Positions 1-8,146 of a DNA stretch of 39,409 nucleotides are shown here, piece after piece; within the stretch, counting starts at the first letter, position 1, and each line of letters opens with the position of its first letter. The position numbers were made by a program, and so were the translations under genes. This stretch comes from Cellulomonas fimi (GTDB taxonomy: Bacteria > Actinomycetota > Actinomycetes > Actinomycetales > Cellulomonadaceae): assembly GCF_028527925.1 (NCBI RefSeq), contig NZ_JAPESW010000035.1:1-39409 (forward strand), read 5' to 3'. The notes under the pieces were generated by a model, which saw only the letters and a list, made by a program, of their open reading frames with translations, ran no database searches and was not told the origin of the DNA.

Positions 1-68
1 ACGCGGGCCTGCAGGTGGGCGTCGTGCGACCGCAGCACGTGGGCGGGGAGGACCCCGCGGCCGTCGCG
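1..68. repeat. inverted copy of 335-402 (67 of 68 identical), fold-back at window edge
   Basis: The reverse complement of 1-68 equals 335-402 except at position 18 (partner 385). The plus strand here therefore encodes the GH42 peptide VVRPQHVGGEDPAAVA again, in the opposite direction. It lies where the GH42 gene should continue on the minus strand, so the gene is interrupted. It looks like a strand switch at a contig end rather than a normal genomic repeat. Confidence 0.85.
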
Positions 69-1765
69 TCGTCGGCCAGGACCAACGGAGAGCCAGGGGT
101 CGCGGCGACCGGGACCGGGGTCGGGAGGTTGGCGATCTCGTCGTACCAGGCGCCCGCCGCCTCGGACAGGCCGCCGGGCTGGACCGTCGGGCGGGCGCGC
201 GCCTCGGTGTCGGCGTAGCCCGTGCGCGGCCCGACGACGAGGTGCCCACCGGCCTGCGCGAACCGGCGCAGCCAGTCGAGCTCGTCGTCGGACGCGGCGT
301 AGAACCCGGCCGCCACGAGCACCGGGAGGCGCGCCGCGACGGCCGCGGGGTCCTCCCCGCCCACGTGCTGCGGTCGCACGACGCGCACCTGCAGGCCCGC
401 GTCGAACGCGCCGCGGTAGAACGCGGCGACGATCCGCGGGTACGACAGCGGGTCGCCCTCGCCCGACGCCGTCTGCAGCGGCGGCTGGGCCGCGAGCGCC
501 CACCGGCTCGCGCCGTGGTGCCAGATCGCGACGTCGGCGTCGGGCGTCGCGTCGGCGAGCAGCCCGCCGACGCGTCCGAGCTCGGCACCCAGGCCGGCGA
601 TCTCCCGGTACGCCCGGCCGGGCACTCCGCTGTGGGGCAGCACGCCGCCCCAGTACGTCTCGGCGCCGTAGTGGAGCGTGCGCCAGTGCCAGTACTCGAC
701 CATGCGCGCGCCGCGCGCGACGAGCGCCCACGCGGCCTGCCGCCACTGCCCCGGGTAGGCGGGCAGGTTCGTCGACGGGCCCCCGATGGCCTGCGCGTCG
801 GTCTCCGTGACGAGGAACGGCTCGTCGCGCGACGACCACATGACGTCGGCGACCTGGAACAGCGCCCACGTGCCCGAGGCGGTCCAGGACTGCGGCACGA
901 CCGCCGCCGACGGGTGCGCGAGGCCGTCCTGCATCGTGTAGTACGCGTTGCCGCTGGTCACGTCGAGGACCGACGCGAGGTCGGCGTCCTCGAGCGCGGG
1001 CCGCTCGTAGGCGATGCACGTCGTCACCCACTGCCCCGGGCGAGCCAGCGAACGCACCGCCCGGGCCTGCCAGTCGATCATCTCCGTCGTGAGCGACGCC
1101 TGGAAGCGGCGCCACGCGAGGTCGTACTGCGGCTGCGCGTTGCCGTCGGGCGTCCACAGGTCGGCCCAGTCGGACAGCCGGTGCGACCAGTAGACGAGGC
1201 CCCACTCGCGGTTGAGCGTCTCGACGTCGCCGTACGTGTCCTTGAGGTGGTCGACGAACCGCTCGAAGATCCCGCGGTTGTGCAGCAGGTGGAGGCCGGG
1301 CTCGTTGTCGACCTGGTACCCGACGACGGCCGGGTGGTCGCGGTAGCGCTCGACGATCCGGCGCAGCACGCGCTCGGCGTACCAGCGGAACACCGGGTGC
1401 GTGAAGTCGACCTCCTGCCGCGCGCCCCAGCCCAGCGACCGGCCCGTCGCGGACTCCCCCGCGATCTCCGGGTACCGGCGGACCAGCCACGGCGGCACCG
1501 CGTACGTCGGGGTGCCGAGCACGACGTCGATGCCGCGCTCGTGCGCGCCGTCGAGCACCGGCTCGAGCCAGTCGAGGTCGAACCGCCCGTCGGACGGCTC
1601 CCAGGTCGACCAGACCGACTCGCCGACGCGGATCACGGTGAACCCCGCGGCGGCCATGAGGTCGAGGTCGCGCTTGAGGTCGCCGGGCGTCGGGTCGGCG
1701 CCGGGGCCGTGGTACTCGTGGTAGTACGCGGCGCCGAAGCGGACGCGGTCGTGCTGCACGGACAT
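1..1765 (-). CDS. GH42 beta-galactosidase, 3' end missing
   Basis: Hydrolyses terminal beta-D-galactosides, probably in the cytoplasm since no signal peptide is seen. The start at 1765 has a GAGGAG ribosome site. The catalytic TIM barrel opens with FGAAYYHEYH, the acid/base Glu is E155 in QVDNEPG and the likely nucleophile is E321 in LVTETDA. These fit GH42 of the A4/Bga type, and the later part matches the GH42 trimerisation domain (LVVGPRTGYADTEARA). The family is usually about 670-690 residues; 588 codons are present here. Authentic sequence seems to stop near position 62-75, because bases 1-68 are an inverted copy of 335-402, so the last 20 or so codons are not real GH42 sequence. It is the last gene of the lacI/SBP/permease cluster, 80 bp after the second permease, which points to imported galacto-oligosaccharides as substrate. 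Family assignment is firm; the exact substrate is inferred. Confidence 0.93.
   Translation of the reverse strand, partial: MSVQHDRVRFGAAYYHEYHGPGADPTPGDLKRDLDLMAAAGFTVIRVGESVWSTWEPSDGRFDLDWLEPVLDGAHERGIDVVLGTPTYAVPPWLVRRYPEIAGESATGRSLGWGARQEVDFTHPVFRWYAERVLRRIVERYRDHPAVVGYQVDNEPGLHLLHNRGIFERFVDHLKDTYGDVETLNREWGLVYWSHRLSDWADLWTPDGNAQPQYDLAWRRFQASLTTEMIDWQARAVRSLARPGQWVTTCIAYERPALEDADLASVLDVTSGNAYYTMQDGLAHPSAAVVPQSWTASGTWALFQVADVMWSSRDEPFLVTETDAQAIGGPSTNLPAYPGQWRQAAWALVARGARMVEYWHWRTLHYGAETYWGGVLPHSGVPGRAYREIAGLGAELGRVGGLLADATPDADVAIWHHGASRWALAAQPPLQTASGEGDPLSYPRIVAAFYRGAFDAGLQVRVVRPQHVGGEDPAAVAARLPVLVAAGFYAASDDELDWLRRFAQAGGHLVVGPRTGYADTEARARPTVQPGGLSEAAGAWYDEIANLPTPVPVAATPGSPLVLADDATAAGSSPPTCCGRTTPTCRPA
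335..402. repeat. partner arm of the 1-68 inverted repeat, inside GH42
   Basis: This arm reads as ordinary GH42 sequence on the minus strand and continues smoothly on both sides, so it is the original and 1-68 is the copy. Confidence 0.85.
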
Positions 1766-1845
1766 GAGGTCTCCTCAGCCGGGTGGCTCGGTGGAACGGG
1801 GGCCGCGGGCGACGGCGCGCCGACGGCGGGAACAGGAGGGACGCG

Positions 1846-2793
1846 TCAGCCCTTGACGGAGCCGGTCGCGAGCCCGGACTGCCAGTACCGCTGCAGGAAC
1901 AGGAACGCGACGATCAGCGGGATGATCGAGATGAGCGACCCGGTGATGACGCTCGAGAACAACGGTCGCGAGCCGGATCCGCCGGCGGCGGTGGCCTGCC
2001 ACTGCGCGAGTCCGACGGTCAGCGGGAACAGGTCGGGGCTGTTGAGCACGATGAGCGGCAGGAAGTAGTTGTTCCACGTCGCCACGAGCGTGAACAGCAG
2101 GACCGTGACGAGCCCCGGCACGAGCAGCCGCAGGGCGACCCGGAAGAAGATCCGCAGCTCTCCGGCACCGTCGACGCGGGCCGCCTCGATGAGCGTGTCG
2201 TCGACCGCGTCGGCCGCGTACACCCGCATGAGGAACACCCCGAACGGGCTGACGAGCGAGGGCAGGATGACCGCCCACGGCGTGTTCGTCAGGCCGGCCT
2301 TCGCGAACAGCAGGTACGTCGGGATCGCCAGGGCCGTCGTCGGGATCATGATCGACCCGAGGATGCCGCTGAAGATCGCGTTGCTGCCGGGGAACCGGTA
2401 CTTCGCGAAGGCGTACCCCGCCGCGGTCGCGAGGAACGCGGCGCCGACGGCGGCGGTCCCGGCGTAGATGACCGTGTTGCGCATCCACAGCAGGTAGACG
2501 CCGTCCTGCGCGGTGAACACCGCCTGGACGTTCTCCCACAGCGACATCGACTGCGCGAACCACAGCCCGAACGAGGAGAACAGGTCCGCGTTGGACTTGG
2601 TCGACGCCACCACCAGCCAGAACAGCGGCAGCAGGAAGTACACGAGCGCGAGGAGCATGAGCACCGACAGCAACGGGCTGCGGCGGGGCTGGTCGCTCGA
2701 GTACGCGCGTCGCCGACGGCTGCGCGGTACGGCCGGCTGGGCGGGCCCCGACGCGCGGCGGTCCGCGGGGGTGCTGATCGTCGTCGTGGTCAT
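1846..2793 (-). CDS. carbohydrate ABC transporter permease, MalG type
   Basis: Inner-membrane permease of a CUT1-family sugar importer, 315 aa. After an Arg-rich cytoplasmic tail it has six hydrophobic segments (first around residues 40-62) and the EAA loop (EAARVDGAGELRIFFRV) by which permeases dock on the ATPase. The sequence ends close after the last helix with GLATGSVKG, typical of MalG-like proteins. Its ATG overlaps the TGA of the preceding permease by 4 bp, so translation is coupled. No ATPase gene lies in the cluster; a shared MsiK-type ATPase encoded elsewhere, as is common in actinobacteria, is the likely energy source (inferred). Confidence 0.95.
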   Translation of the reverse strand: MTTTTISTPADRRASGPAQPAVPRSRRRRAYSSDQPRRSPLLSVLMLLALVYFLLPLFWLVVASTKSNADLFSSFGLWFAQSMSLWENVQAVFTAQDGVYLLWMRNTVIYAGTAAVGAAFLATAAGYAFAKYRFPGSNAIFSGILGSIMIPTTALAIPTYLLFAKAGLTNTPWAVILPSLVSPFGVFLMRVYAADAVDDTLIEAARVDGAGELRIFFRVALRLLVPGLVTVLLFTLVATWNNYFLPLIVLNSPDLFPLTVGLAQWQATAAGGSGSRPLFSSVITGSLISIIPLIVAFLFLQRYWQSGLATGSVKG

Positions 2794-3740
2794 CGGGCAC
2801 GCTCCTTGCGCTCCCTGCGCTGCGCCGACAGCTGCACCACGTAGGAGACGATCATGATGACGATGCCCAGCACGAAGGCGATCGCCGCGGCGTAGTTCAG
2901 GTCACGGTTGATGAACGAGAGGTTGTACGCGTAGAGGTTCGGCGTGTAGTCGGTGCCGATCACGTTGGGCGCGAGCGACTGCAGCAGGTTCGGCTCGGTG
3001 AAGAGCTGGAACGTGCCGATCACGGAGAAGATCAGCGTCAGCAGGAGCGCCGGGCGCACGGCCGGGATCTTGATGCTCCACGCGGTGCGGACCGCACCGG
3101 CACCGTCGACGGACGCCGCGTCGTAGAGCTCCGCGGGGATCGCCCGCAGCGCGGCGTAGATGATGATCATGTTGTAGCCGACGAACTCCCACGTGACGAT
3201 GTTCATGATCGAGAACAGCATCCAGTCGGCCGACAGGAAGGGCGGCGCCGGGACGCCGACCGCGTCGGCGATCTGCGCGGCGGGCCCGAAGTCCGGGCCG
3301 TACAGGTAGCCCCACATGAGGGCGGCGACGACGCCGGGCACCGCGTACGGGACGAAGATGCCGAGCCGGATGAAGCGCTGCAGGTACAGCACGCCGGCGT
3401 CGAGCAGCAGCGCGAACAGCAGCGACAGCCCGAGCATGACCGGCACCTGGATGACCAGGAACAGCGTCATGCGCCCGACGCCCGACAGGAACGACGGGTC
3501 GGAGAGCGCGCGGCTGTAGTTCTCGAGCCCCACGAACGCGGTGCCGCCGACGAGCTGCTCGCGGAACAGGCTGAGGTAGCCCGCGTAGACGAGCGGCGTG
3601 ACGAGGAACAGGACGAAGATCGCGACGAACGGTGCGATGAGCAGGTACGCGGTGGCGTTCTGCTTGCGGCGCATCGGCGACGAGTGCCGGTGCTTCCGGG
3701 GCTGCGCGACGGTGCGCTCGGGCGTGACGACGTCGGTCAT
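2790..3740 (-). CDS. carbohydrate ABC transporter permease, MalF type
   Basis: 316-aa partner permease of the same CUT1 importer. A basic N-terminus (residues 1-25) is followed by six predicted membrane spans starting at TAYLLIAPFVAIFVLFLV, and the EAA-like loop is DAASVDGAGAVRTAWSIKIP. It begins 69 bp after the solute-binding protein gene and ends in a 4-bp overlap with the second permease. The gap before it holds a strong hairpin (3767-3803) that may lower permease expression relative to the binding protein. Family assignment is firm; the transported sugar is inferred from the neighbouring GH42. Confidence 0.95.
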   Translation of the reverse strand: MTDVVTPERTVAQPRKHRHSSPMRRKQNATAYLLIAPFVAIFVLFLVTPLVYAGYLSLFREQLVGGTAFVGLENYSRALSDPSFLSGVGRMTLFLVIQVPVMLGLSLLFALLLDAGVLYLQRFIRLGIFVPYAVPGVVAALMWGYLYGPDFGPAAQIADAVGVPAPPFLSADWMLFSIMNIVTWEFVGYNMIIIYAALRAIPAELYDAASVDGAGAVRTAWSIKIPAVRPALLLTLIFSVIGTFQLFTEPNLLQSLAPNVIGTDYTPNLYAYNLSFINRDLNYAAAIAFVLGIVIMIVSYVVQLSAQRRERKERAR

Positions 3741-3766
3741 CGGTGTCTCCCGGGGTCGGTGAGAGG

Positions 3767-3803
3767 GCCGGTCCCGCGGCCTGCGGAGTGCCGCGGGACC
3801 GGC
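3767..3803 (-). terminator. intra-operonic hairpin between binding protein and permease genes
   Basis: Perfect 14-bp arms, 3767-3780 and 3790-3803, with a 9-nt loop, all G/C-rich and without a U tract. It lies 6 bp after the solute-binding protein stop. Such hairpins commonly stabilise the upstream mRNA or partly terminate, giving more binding protein than permease. Confidence 0.6.
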
Positions 3804-3809
3804 GGTCCC

Positions 3810-5186
3810 TCAGTCGGCGACGGTGAAGCCCTGCTGCTCGGCGTACGTCGTGAGCTTGTCCTCCCACGCCTGCATGGCCTCGACCAGGTCGGTCTTGTCG
3901 GCGATGGCCTTGCCCACGGTCTCCTCACCGGCGGAGTAGGCGTAGTCCATGAACGGCAACCAGCCGAAGTCCGGCTCGACCGTCGAGGAGATCTCCGCGA
4001 ACAGCTTGTTGACCTCCTGGCCGCCGTAGAACTCGGCCTGCTGGTCCGCGAACTGCGGGTCCTCGAGCACCTCGGTCGTGGTCGGGAACAGGAACTGCTC
4101 GGTGGCCATCGTCATCGCCGACGCCTTGTCGTGGTTGATCCACAGCGCGAGCTGCGACGCGGCGATCGGATTCTTCGTCGACGCGAGCACCGCGTCGGAC
4201 GAGCCGCCCCAGTTGGCGGAGACGTCCTGGCCCTCCTCCCACTGCGGGATCGTCGCGGCCCGCCACAGGCCCGACGTGTTCGCGGCCGTGCCCTGCAGGA
4301 ACACCGGACCCCACGCCGCGGCGACCCACGACGCGTACTTGCCGTTCGCGAGCCCCTGGTACCAGGCGTCCGTGAAGTCCGGGTCCACGGAGACCGCGTC
4401 GGACGCGATGAGGTCGCCCCAGTACTGCGCGACCCGCGTCGCCTCGTCCGAGGACAGGTCGATCGTCACGGTCTCCTCGCCGTCCCAGCCGAAGGGCCGC
4501 GCGCCGGCCTGCCAGAGCAGCGCCGTGAACTGGCCCATGTCGTTGCCGGGGATGTTCGTGAGGTAGAGGTTCGGGTCCGCCGCGTGGAGGTCGGTCGCCG
4601 CCTGGGCGAACGCGTCCCACGTCGTCGGGACCTCGATGCCGTGCTGCGACAGCAGGTCCTCCCGGTACAGCAGGCCCATCGGGCCCGAGTCCTGCGGGAC
4701 GCCCCACACCTTCTCGCCGTCGGTCGACTTGACCTGCTCCCACACCCACGGCACGTAGTCGTCGCCGATGTCCTCGGGCATGTACGGCGTGAGGTCGAGC
4801 AGGTTGTCACCGAGCGCGAACGACGACAGGTGCTGGAACTCGATCTGCGCGACGTCGGGAGCGCCCTCGCCGGCCTTCAGCGCGCTGCGCAGCTTCTGGT
4901 AGTGGTCGGCGCCCTGGCCGACGTTCACGACCTCGACGTCGATCGCCGGGTAGGCCTCCTCGAAGAGCCCGACCTCCTTCTCGATGTCGGGGACCCACGT
5001 CCAGAAGGTCAGCTTGGTCGGCGTCTGCATGGCCTCGTCGATGTCGGCCTGGCTGACGGGGCCGGTCGTCTCGCCGCCGCCGTCGGTCCCGCCGCCGCCG
5101 CTGCAGGCGGTGAGGGCGAGCGCCGCCACGGCGACGCCCGCGGTGAGCCCGGCGGCCTTGCGCCGCCACGTGATCGTCCTCGACAT
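3810..5186 (-). CDS. sugar ABC transporter solute-binding lipoprotein (family 1)
   Basis: 458-aa extracytoplasmic receptor of the importer. A basic start (MSRTITWRRK), a hydrophobic stretch and the lipobox LTAC with Cys28 mark a lipoprotein anchored in the membrane; a Gly/Thr linker follows. The body has the family-1 fold signature LTFWTWVPDIEKEVGLFEE near residue 58 and later the motifs NWGGSSDAVLASTKN and PTTTEVLED common in CUT1 binding proteins. The ATG is preceded by GAAGGAG. It is the first transport gene after the LacI regulator and heads the receptor-permease-permease-GH42 series, which suggests beta-galactosides or galacto-oligosaccharides as ligand. Confidence 0.95.
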   Translation of the reverse strand: MSRTITWRRKAAGLTAGVAVAALALTACSGGGGTDGGGETTGPVSQADIDEAMQTPTKLTFWTWVPDIEKEVGLFEEAYPAIDVEVVNVGQGADHYQKLRSALKAGEGAPDVAQIEFQHLSSFALGDNLLDLTPYMPEDIGDDYVPWVWEQVKSTDGEKVWGVPQDSGPMGLLYREDLLSQHGIEVPTTWDAFAQAATDLHAADPNLYLTNIPGNDMGQFTALLWQAGARPFGWDGEETVTIDLSSDEATRVAQYWGDLIASDAVSVDPDFTDAWYQGLANGKYASWVAAAWGPVFLQGTAANTSGLWRAATIPQWEEGQDVSANWGGSSDAVLASTKNPIAASQLALWINHDKASAMTMATEQFLFPTTTEVLEDPQFADQQAEFYGGQEVNKLFAEISSTVEPDFGWLPFMDYAYSAGEETVGKAIADKTDLVEAMQAWEDKLTTYAEQQGFTVAD

Positions 5187-5234
5187 GCTCCACTCCTTCG
5201 TGAAGGTCGTGCTCGGTCCGGTCGGTGCGCGCGC

Positions 5235-5258
5235 CCCGCCGCGACAATTCGCGGCGGG
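5235..5258 (-). terminator. hairpin between lacI-type gene and binding protein gene
   Basis: Perfect 10-bp arms, 5235-5244 and 5249-5258, around the 4-nt loop CAAT, 45 bp after the regulator stop and 48 bp before the binding-protein ATG. It could end the regulator transcript or serve as an operator; no U tract is present, and no convincing promoter was found between it and the ATG. Confidence 0.45.
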
Positions 5259-5303
5259 ACGCCCGGGATGGCCTGGTGGGCCGGTGGTGCGGGTGCGGCC
5301 GGG

Positions 5304-6323
5304 TCAGCCGCGCCCGCGGGGTGCTGCTGTCGTCTCCCGGACCACGAGCTCGACCGGGACGTCCTCGCGACGGTCCTGCCGTCGTGGGTTCTCGATGGCG
5401 TCGACGAGGAGCCGGACGCCGAACGAGGCCAGGTGCGTGAGGTCCTGGCGGATCGTGGTGAGGGCGCGCGTGAGGTACGCGGCCTCGGGGATGTCGTCGA
5501 AGCCGACGACGGACACGTCGCCGGGGACGTCGCGGCCCGCGTCGGCGAATGCGCGGAGCACGCCGATCGCCATGTGGTCGTTCGCGACGAAGACGGCGGT
5601 GACGTCGGGGTCGGCGGCGAGCCGCTGCCCGACGGCGTAGCCCGACGGGGCGCTCCAGTCGCCGTGCTGGACCTCCGGGACAGGGGCGCCGGCGCGGACG
5701 AGCGTGTCGCGCCAGCCGTCGGCGCGCAGGCCCGCCGACCGCCAGCCCGACGGACCGGCGACGTGGTGGACCGTGCGATGGCCGAGGCTCAGCAGGTGCT
5801 CGGTCGCGGCCCGGCCGCCCCCCGCCTGGTCCGCGTCGACCATGAGCTCGTTCGTGGAGATGCCGTACCGGCCCGACAGGCTGAGGAGCGGCAGGTCGCC
5901 GACCTGCGCCGCGTCGAGCGTGAAGACGCCGACCGGCTCGTTGACCGCGATGCCGTCGACGCCCTGCTCGACGAGGTCCAGCAGCGAGCCCGTGATGCTC
6001 TCCGGGTCACCCTCGAGCGTGTTGACGACCGACATCGCGTAGCCGGCCTCGCGGATCGCCTGCTCGATGCCGACCATGATCGACGCCGGGCCGAAGTCGG
6101 TGGAGCCGACGGACAGCACGCCGATCGTCCTGCTGCGCCCCGAGACGAGCTGGCGGGCCGCGCGGTTGGGCCGGTAGCCGAGCGTCGTGGCGGCCTGGCG
6201 GACGCGGTCGCGGACCTCCGGGCGGACGTGGGGATCACCGTTGATGACGCGGCTGACGGTCTTCTGCGAGACGCCGGCGGCGCGCGCGACGTCCATCGCG
6301 ACGACTGCTCGCTCCACGGCCAC
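5304..6323 (-). CDS. LacI-family transcriptional regulator of the GH42/ABC cluster
   Basis: 339-aa repressor. Residues 9-55 form the LacI helix-turn-helix and hinge (MDVARAAGVSQKTVSRVING, then NRAARQLVSGRSRTIGVL). The rest is a periplasmic-binding-like effector domain ending with the dimer region VVGFDDIPEAAYLTRALTTIRQD. The GTG at 6323 with an AAGGGGA site upstream is the preferred start; an ATG about nine codons in is possible. It lies directly upstream of, and in line with, the sugar transport genes. Two identical palindromes 30-70 bp before it suggest autoregulation and, by read-through, control of the whole cluster. The effector is probably a galactoside, by context only. Confidence 0.92.
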   Translation of the reverse strand: MAVERAVVAMDVARAAGVSQKTVSRVINGDPHVRPEVRDRVRQAATTLGYRPNRAARQLVSGRSRTIGVLSVGSTDFGPASIMVGIEQAIREAGYAMSVVNTLEGDPESITGSLLDLVEQGVDGIAVNEPVGVFTLDAAQVGDLPLLSLSGRYGISTNELMVDADQAGGGRAATEHLLSLGHRTVHHVAGPSGWRSAGLRADGWRDTLVRAGAPVPEVQHGDWSAPSGYAVGQRLAADPDVTAVFVANDHMAIGVLRAFADAGRDVPGDVSVVGFDDIPEAAYLTRALTTIRQDLTHLASFGVRLLVDAIENPRRQDRREDVPVELVVRETTAAPRGRG

Positions 6324-6354
6324 GGCGGTGTCCCCTTCGGTCGGCTCTGCCCGA

Positions 6355-6368
6355 TGACTACGTAGTCA
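6355..6368. promoter_or_regulatory. candidate LacI operator, copy 1
   Basis: Perfect 14-bp palindrome TGACTACGTAGTCA with the central CG expected of LacI-family operators, 31 bp upstream of the GTG. On the minus strand it is preceded by T, giving a TTGACT box that could act as a -35 element. Confidence 0.7.
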
Positions 6369-6378
6369 AACCACTGGG

Positions 6379-6392
6379 TGACTACGTAGTCA
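6379..6392. promoter_or_regulatory. candidate LacI operator, copy 2
   Basis: Identical TGACTACGTAGTCA palindrome, 24 bp centre to centre from copy 1, so the two lie on nearly the same face of the helix two turns apart. This fits cooperative binding by the neighbouring LacI-type repressor. Confidence 0.7.
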
Positions 6393-6530
6393 AGTGGCGT
6401 GGATCACAGGATTGTGACGATTCAGAGACGGTCGCGCTCCCACGGCTGCGCCGCGTCGGGCCGACCCACGAGCGCGCCACTGGCGGCGCGTGGCCGCCGG
6501 GAAGCGTCGCCGATGGGACGTTCGACGACG

Positions 6531-7262
6531 TCAGGGCGTGCGGCGGCGGAGGGTGGACGCGCCCACGACCAGCGCGCCGACGATGAAGAGCGCCACGACG
6601 CCCACGTCACCGCGGACGTCCGCCCAGCCGGACCCGGCCGCGAGCTTCTGCATCGCGTCCAGCGCGTACGTGAGCGGGAAGACGCGCGACAGCCACTCGA
6701 GCAGCTGCGGCATCTCGTCGCGGGGCATGAGCAGCCCGCACGTGATGATCTGCGGGAAGATCACCGCCGGCATCAGCTGCACGGCCTGGAACTCCGTCCG
6801 GGCGAGGGCCGACGCGCCGAGACCCAGCGCGCAGCCGAGGACTGCGTCGAGCACCGCGACGAGGATCACCAGGCCGATCGGCCCGGCCACGTCCATGCCG
6901 CACACGCCGACCGCGAAGCCGACCACGACGAGCGCCTGCACCGACGCGAGCACCGCGAACGCGATCGCGTACCCGACGACGACGTCGGCGCGGCCGATCG
7001 GGAGCGTCATGAGCCGCTCGAGCGTGCCGGACGTGCGCTCGCGCAGCGTCGCGACGCTCGTCACCAGGAACATCACGAGCAGCGGGAACAGCCCGACGAG
7101 CAGCGGCCCGAACTGGTCGAGGACGGGCGTGCCGTCGAACATCCACGCGATCAGGCCGATGAGGAGGCACGGGAGCACCAGGACCAGCGCGATCGTCCGG
7201 TGGTCGTGCCGGAGCTGGGTGAGGACGCGCTGGGCGGTCGCGGCCGTCAGGCGAGGGCTCAC
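6531..7262 (-). CDS. ABC-2 type exporter permease
   Basis: 243-aa membrane protein of an ABC exporter. Six hydrophobic segments are visible, from IALVLVLPCLLIGLIAWMF to GVVALFIVGALVVGAS. The family features ERTSGTLERLMTLPI (the loop after helix 2) and the motif around LMPRDEMPQLLEWLSRVFPLTYALDAM are those of NatB/DrrB-like ABC-2 permeases. The GTG at 7262 is chosen because it overlaps the TGA of the ATPase by 4 bp and begins right at the conserved N-terminus; the frame is open further upstream but only as a shadow of the ATPase gene. Substrate unknown; drugs or lipids are usual for this family. Confidence 0.92.
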   Translation of the reverse strand: MSPRLTAATAQRVLTQLRHDHRTIALVLVLPCLLIGLIAWMFDGTPVLDQFGPLLVGLFPLLVMFLVTSVATLRERTSGTLERLMTLPIGRADVVVGYAIAFAVLASVQALVVVGFAVGVCGMDVAGPIGLVILVAVLDAVLGCALGLGASALARTEFQAVQLMPAVIFPQIITCGLLMPRDEMPQLLEWLSRVFPLTYALDAMQKLAAGSGWADVRGDVGVVALFIVGALVVGASTLRRRTP

Positions 7263-8104
7263 GACGACCTCCTCGAGCCGGCGTCCGTGCCGTCGCCCGG
7301 CTTCCCGCCGGGCCTCGCGTGCCGGCCCCCGGCACCGGCCGCCCCGGCGGCGCCCGCGACGTCCGCCGGGTGCGACGAGCTCGCCGCGTTCGCCGCGTCG
7401 ACGAGCGCGAGGAACGCACCCTCCGCGTCCGTGGCGCCGGTGCGTGCGAGCAGCTCGGGCAGCGTGGCGTCGGCGAGCACGTCGCCCTCGCGCATGAGGA
7501 TCAGGCGGTCGCAGCGGACCGCCTCGTCCATGACGTGGCTCGACACGAGCAGGCTCGCCCCGGCGTCGCGGAGGCGCCCGAACAGGTCCCACAGGTCGCG
7601 ACGCAGGACGGGGTCGAGGCCGACGGTCGGCTCGTCGAGGACCAGCAGGTCGGGGTGGCCGAGCAGCGCGACCGCGAGGGACACGCGCGAGCGCTCGCCG
7701 CCGGACAGGGTGCCGATCGACTGCTTCGCGTGCGCCGTCAGGTCGACCTCGTCGAGCGCGCGGTCCACCTCGCGCTGCCCCAGCCCGAGGATCGCGGCCG
7801 CGTACCGCAGGTTCTCGGTGACCGTGAGGTCGGCGTAGACGCTCGGCGCCTGGGTCACGTAGCCGATCCGGCGGCGCAGCGCGGGCGTGCCGGCCGGCTC
7901 GCCGAACACGCGCACCTCACCGCCCGCGACCACCTGCGCGCCGACGACCGCCCGCATGAGCGTCGTCTTGCCGCTGCCGCTCGGACCGAGCAGCCCGACG
8001 ACCTGGCGTCGTGGCACGGCGAGGTCGAGCGACGCGATGACGGGCCGCCCGCCGCGGACCACGCGCAGGGCCGCGACCTCGATCGCCGGCGCGTTATTCC
8101 CCAT
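7259..8104 (-). CDS. ABC exporter ATP-binding protein
   Basis: 281-aa ATPase driving the ABC-2 permease encoded just downstream. Walker A is GPSGSGKTT, the signature is LSGGERSRV, Walker B is LLVLDEPTVGLDP, and the switch histidine is in LLVSSHVMDEA. The C-terminal 50 residues are a low-complexity Ala/Gly tail. It belongs to the NatA/CcmA/DrrA group. The start MGNNAPAIEVAALRVV is at 8104; no clear ribosome site precedes it, only a weak GGGAG about 15 nt upstream, so a leaderless start is possible. It is translationally coupled to the permease by a GTGA overlap. Confidence 0.94.
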   Translation of the reverse strand: MGNNAPAIEVAALRVVRGGRPVIASLDLAVPRRQVVGLLGPSGSGKTTLMRAVVGAQVVAGGEVRVFGEPAGTPALRRRIGYVTQAPSVYADLTVTENLRYAAAILGLGQREVDRALDEVDLTAHAKQSIGTLSGGERSRVSLAVALLGHPDLLVLDEPTVGLDPVLRRDLWDLFGRLRDAGASLLVSSHVMDEAVRCDRLILMREGDVLADATLPELLARTGATDAEGAFLALVDAANAASSSHPADVAGAAGAAGAGGRHARPGGKPGDGTDAGSRRSS

Positions 8105-8146
8105 GTGAGGAATTGTGCTCCCGCGCGGGGGCTCAGGGCAAGACCC

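Noticed and set aside
242..2068. 608-codon plus-strand open frame opposite GH42
   Set aside because: It is a shadow of the GH42 gene; its translation is Arg/Val/Pro-rich without any family features, while the minus strand shows catalytic motifs.
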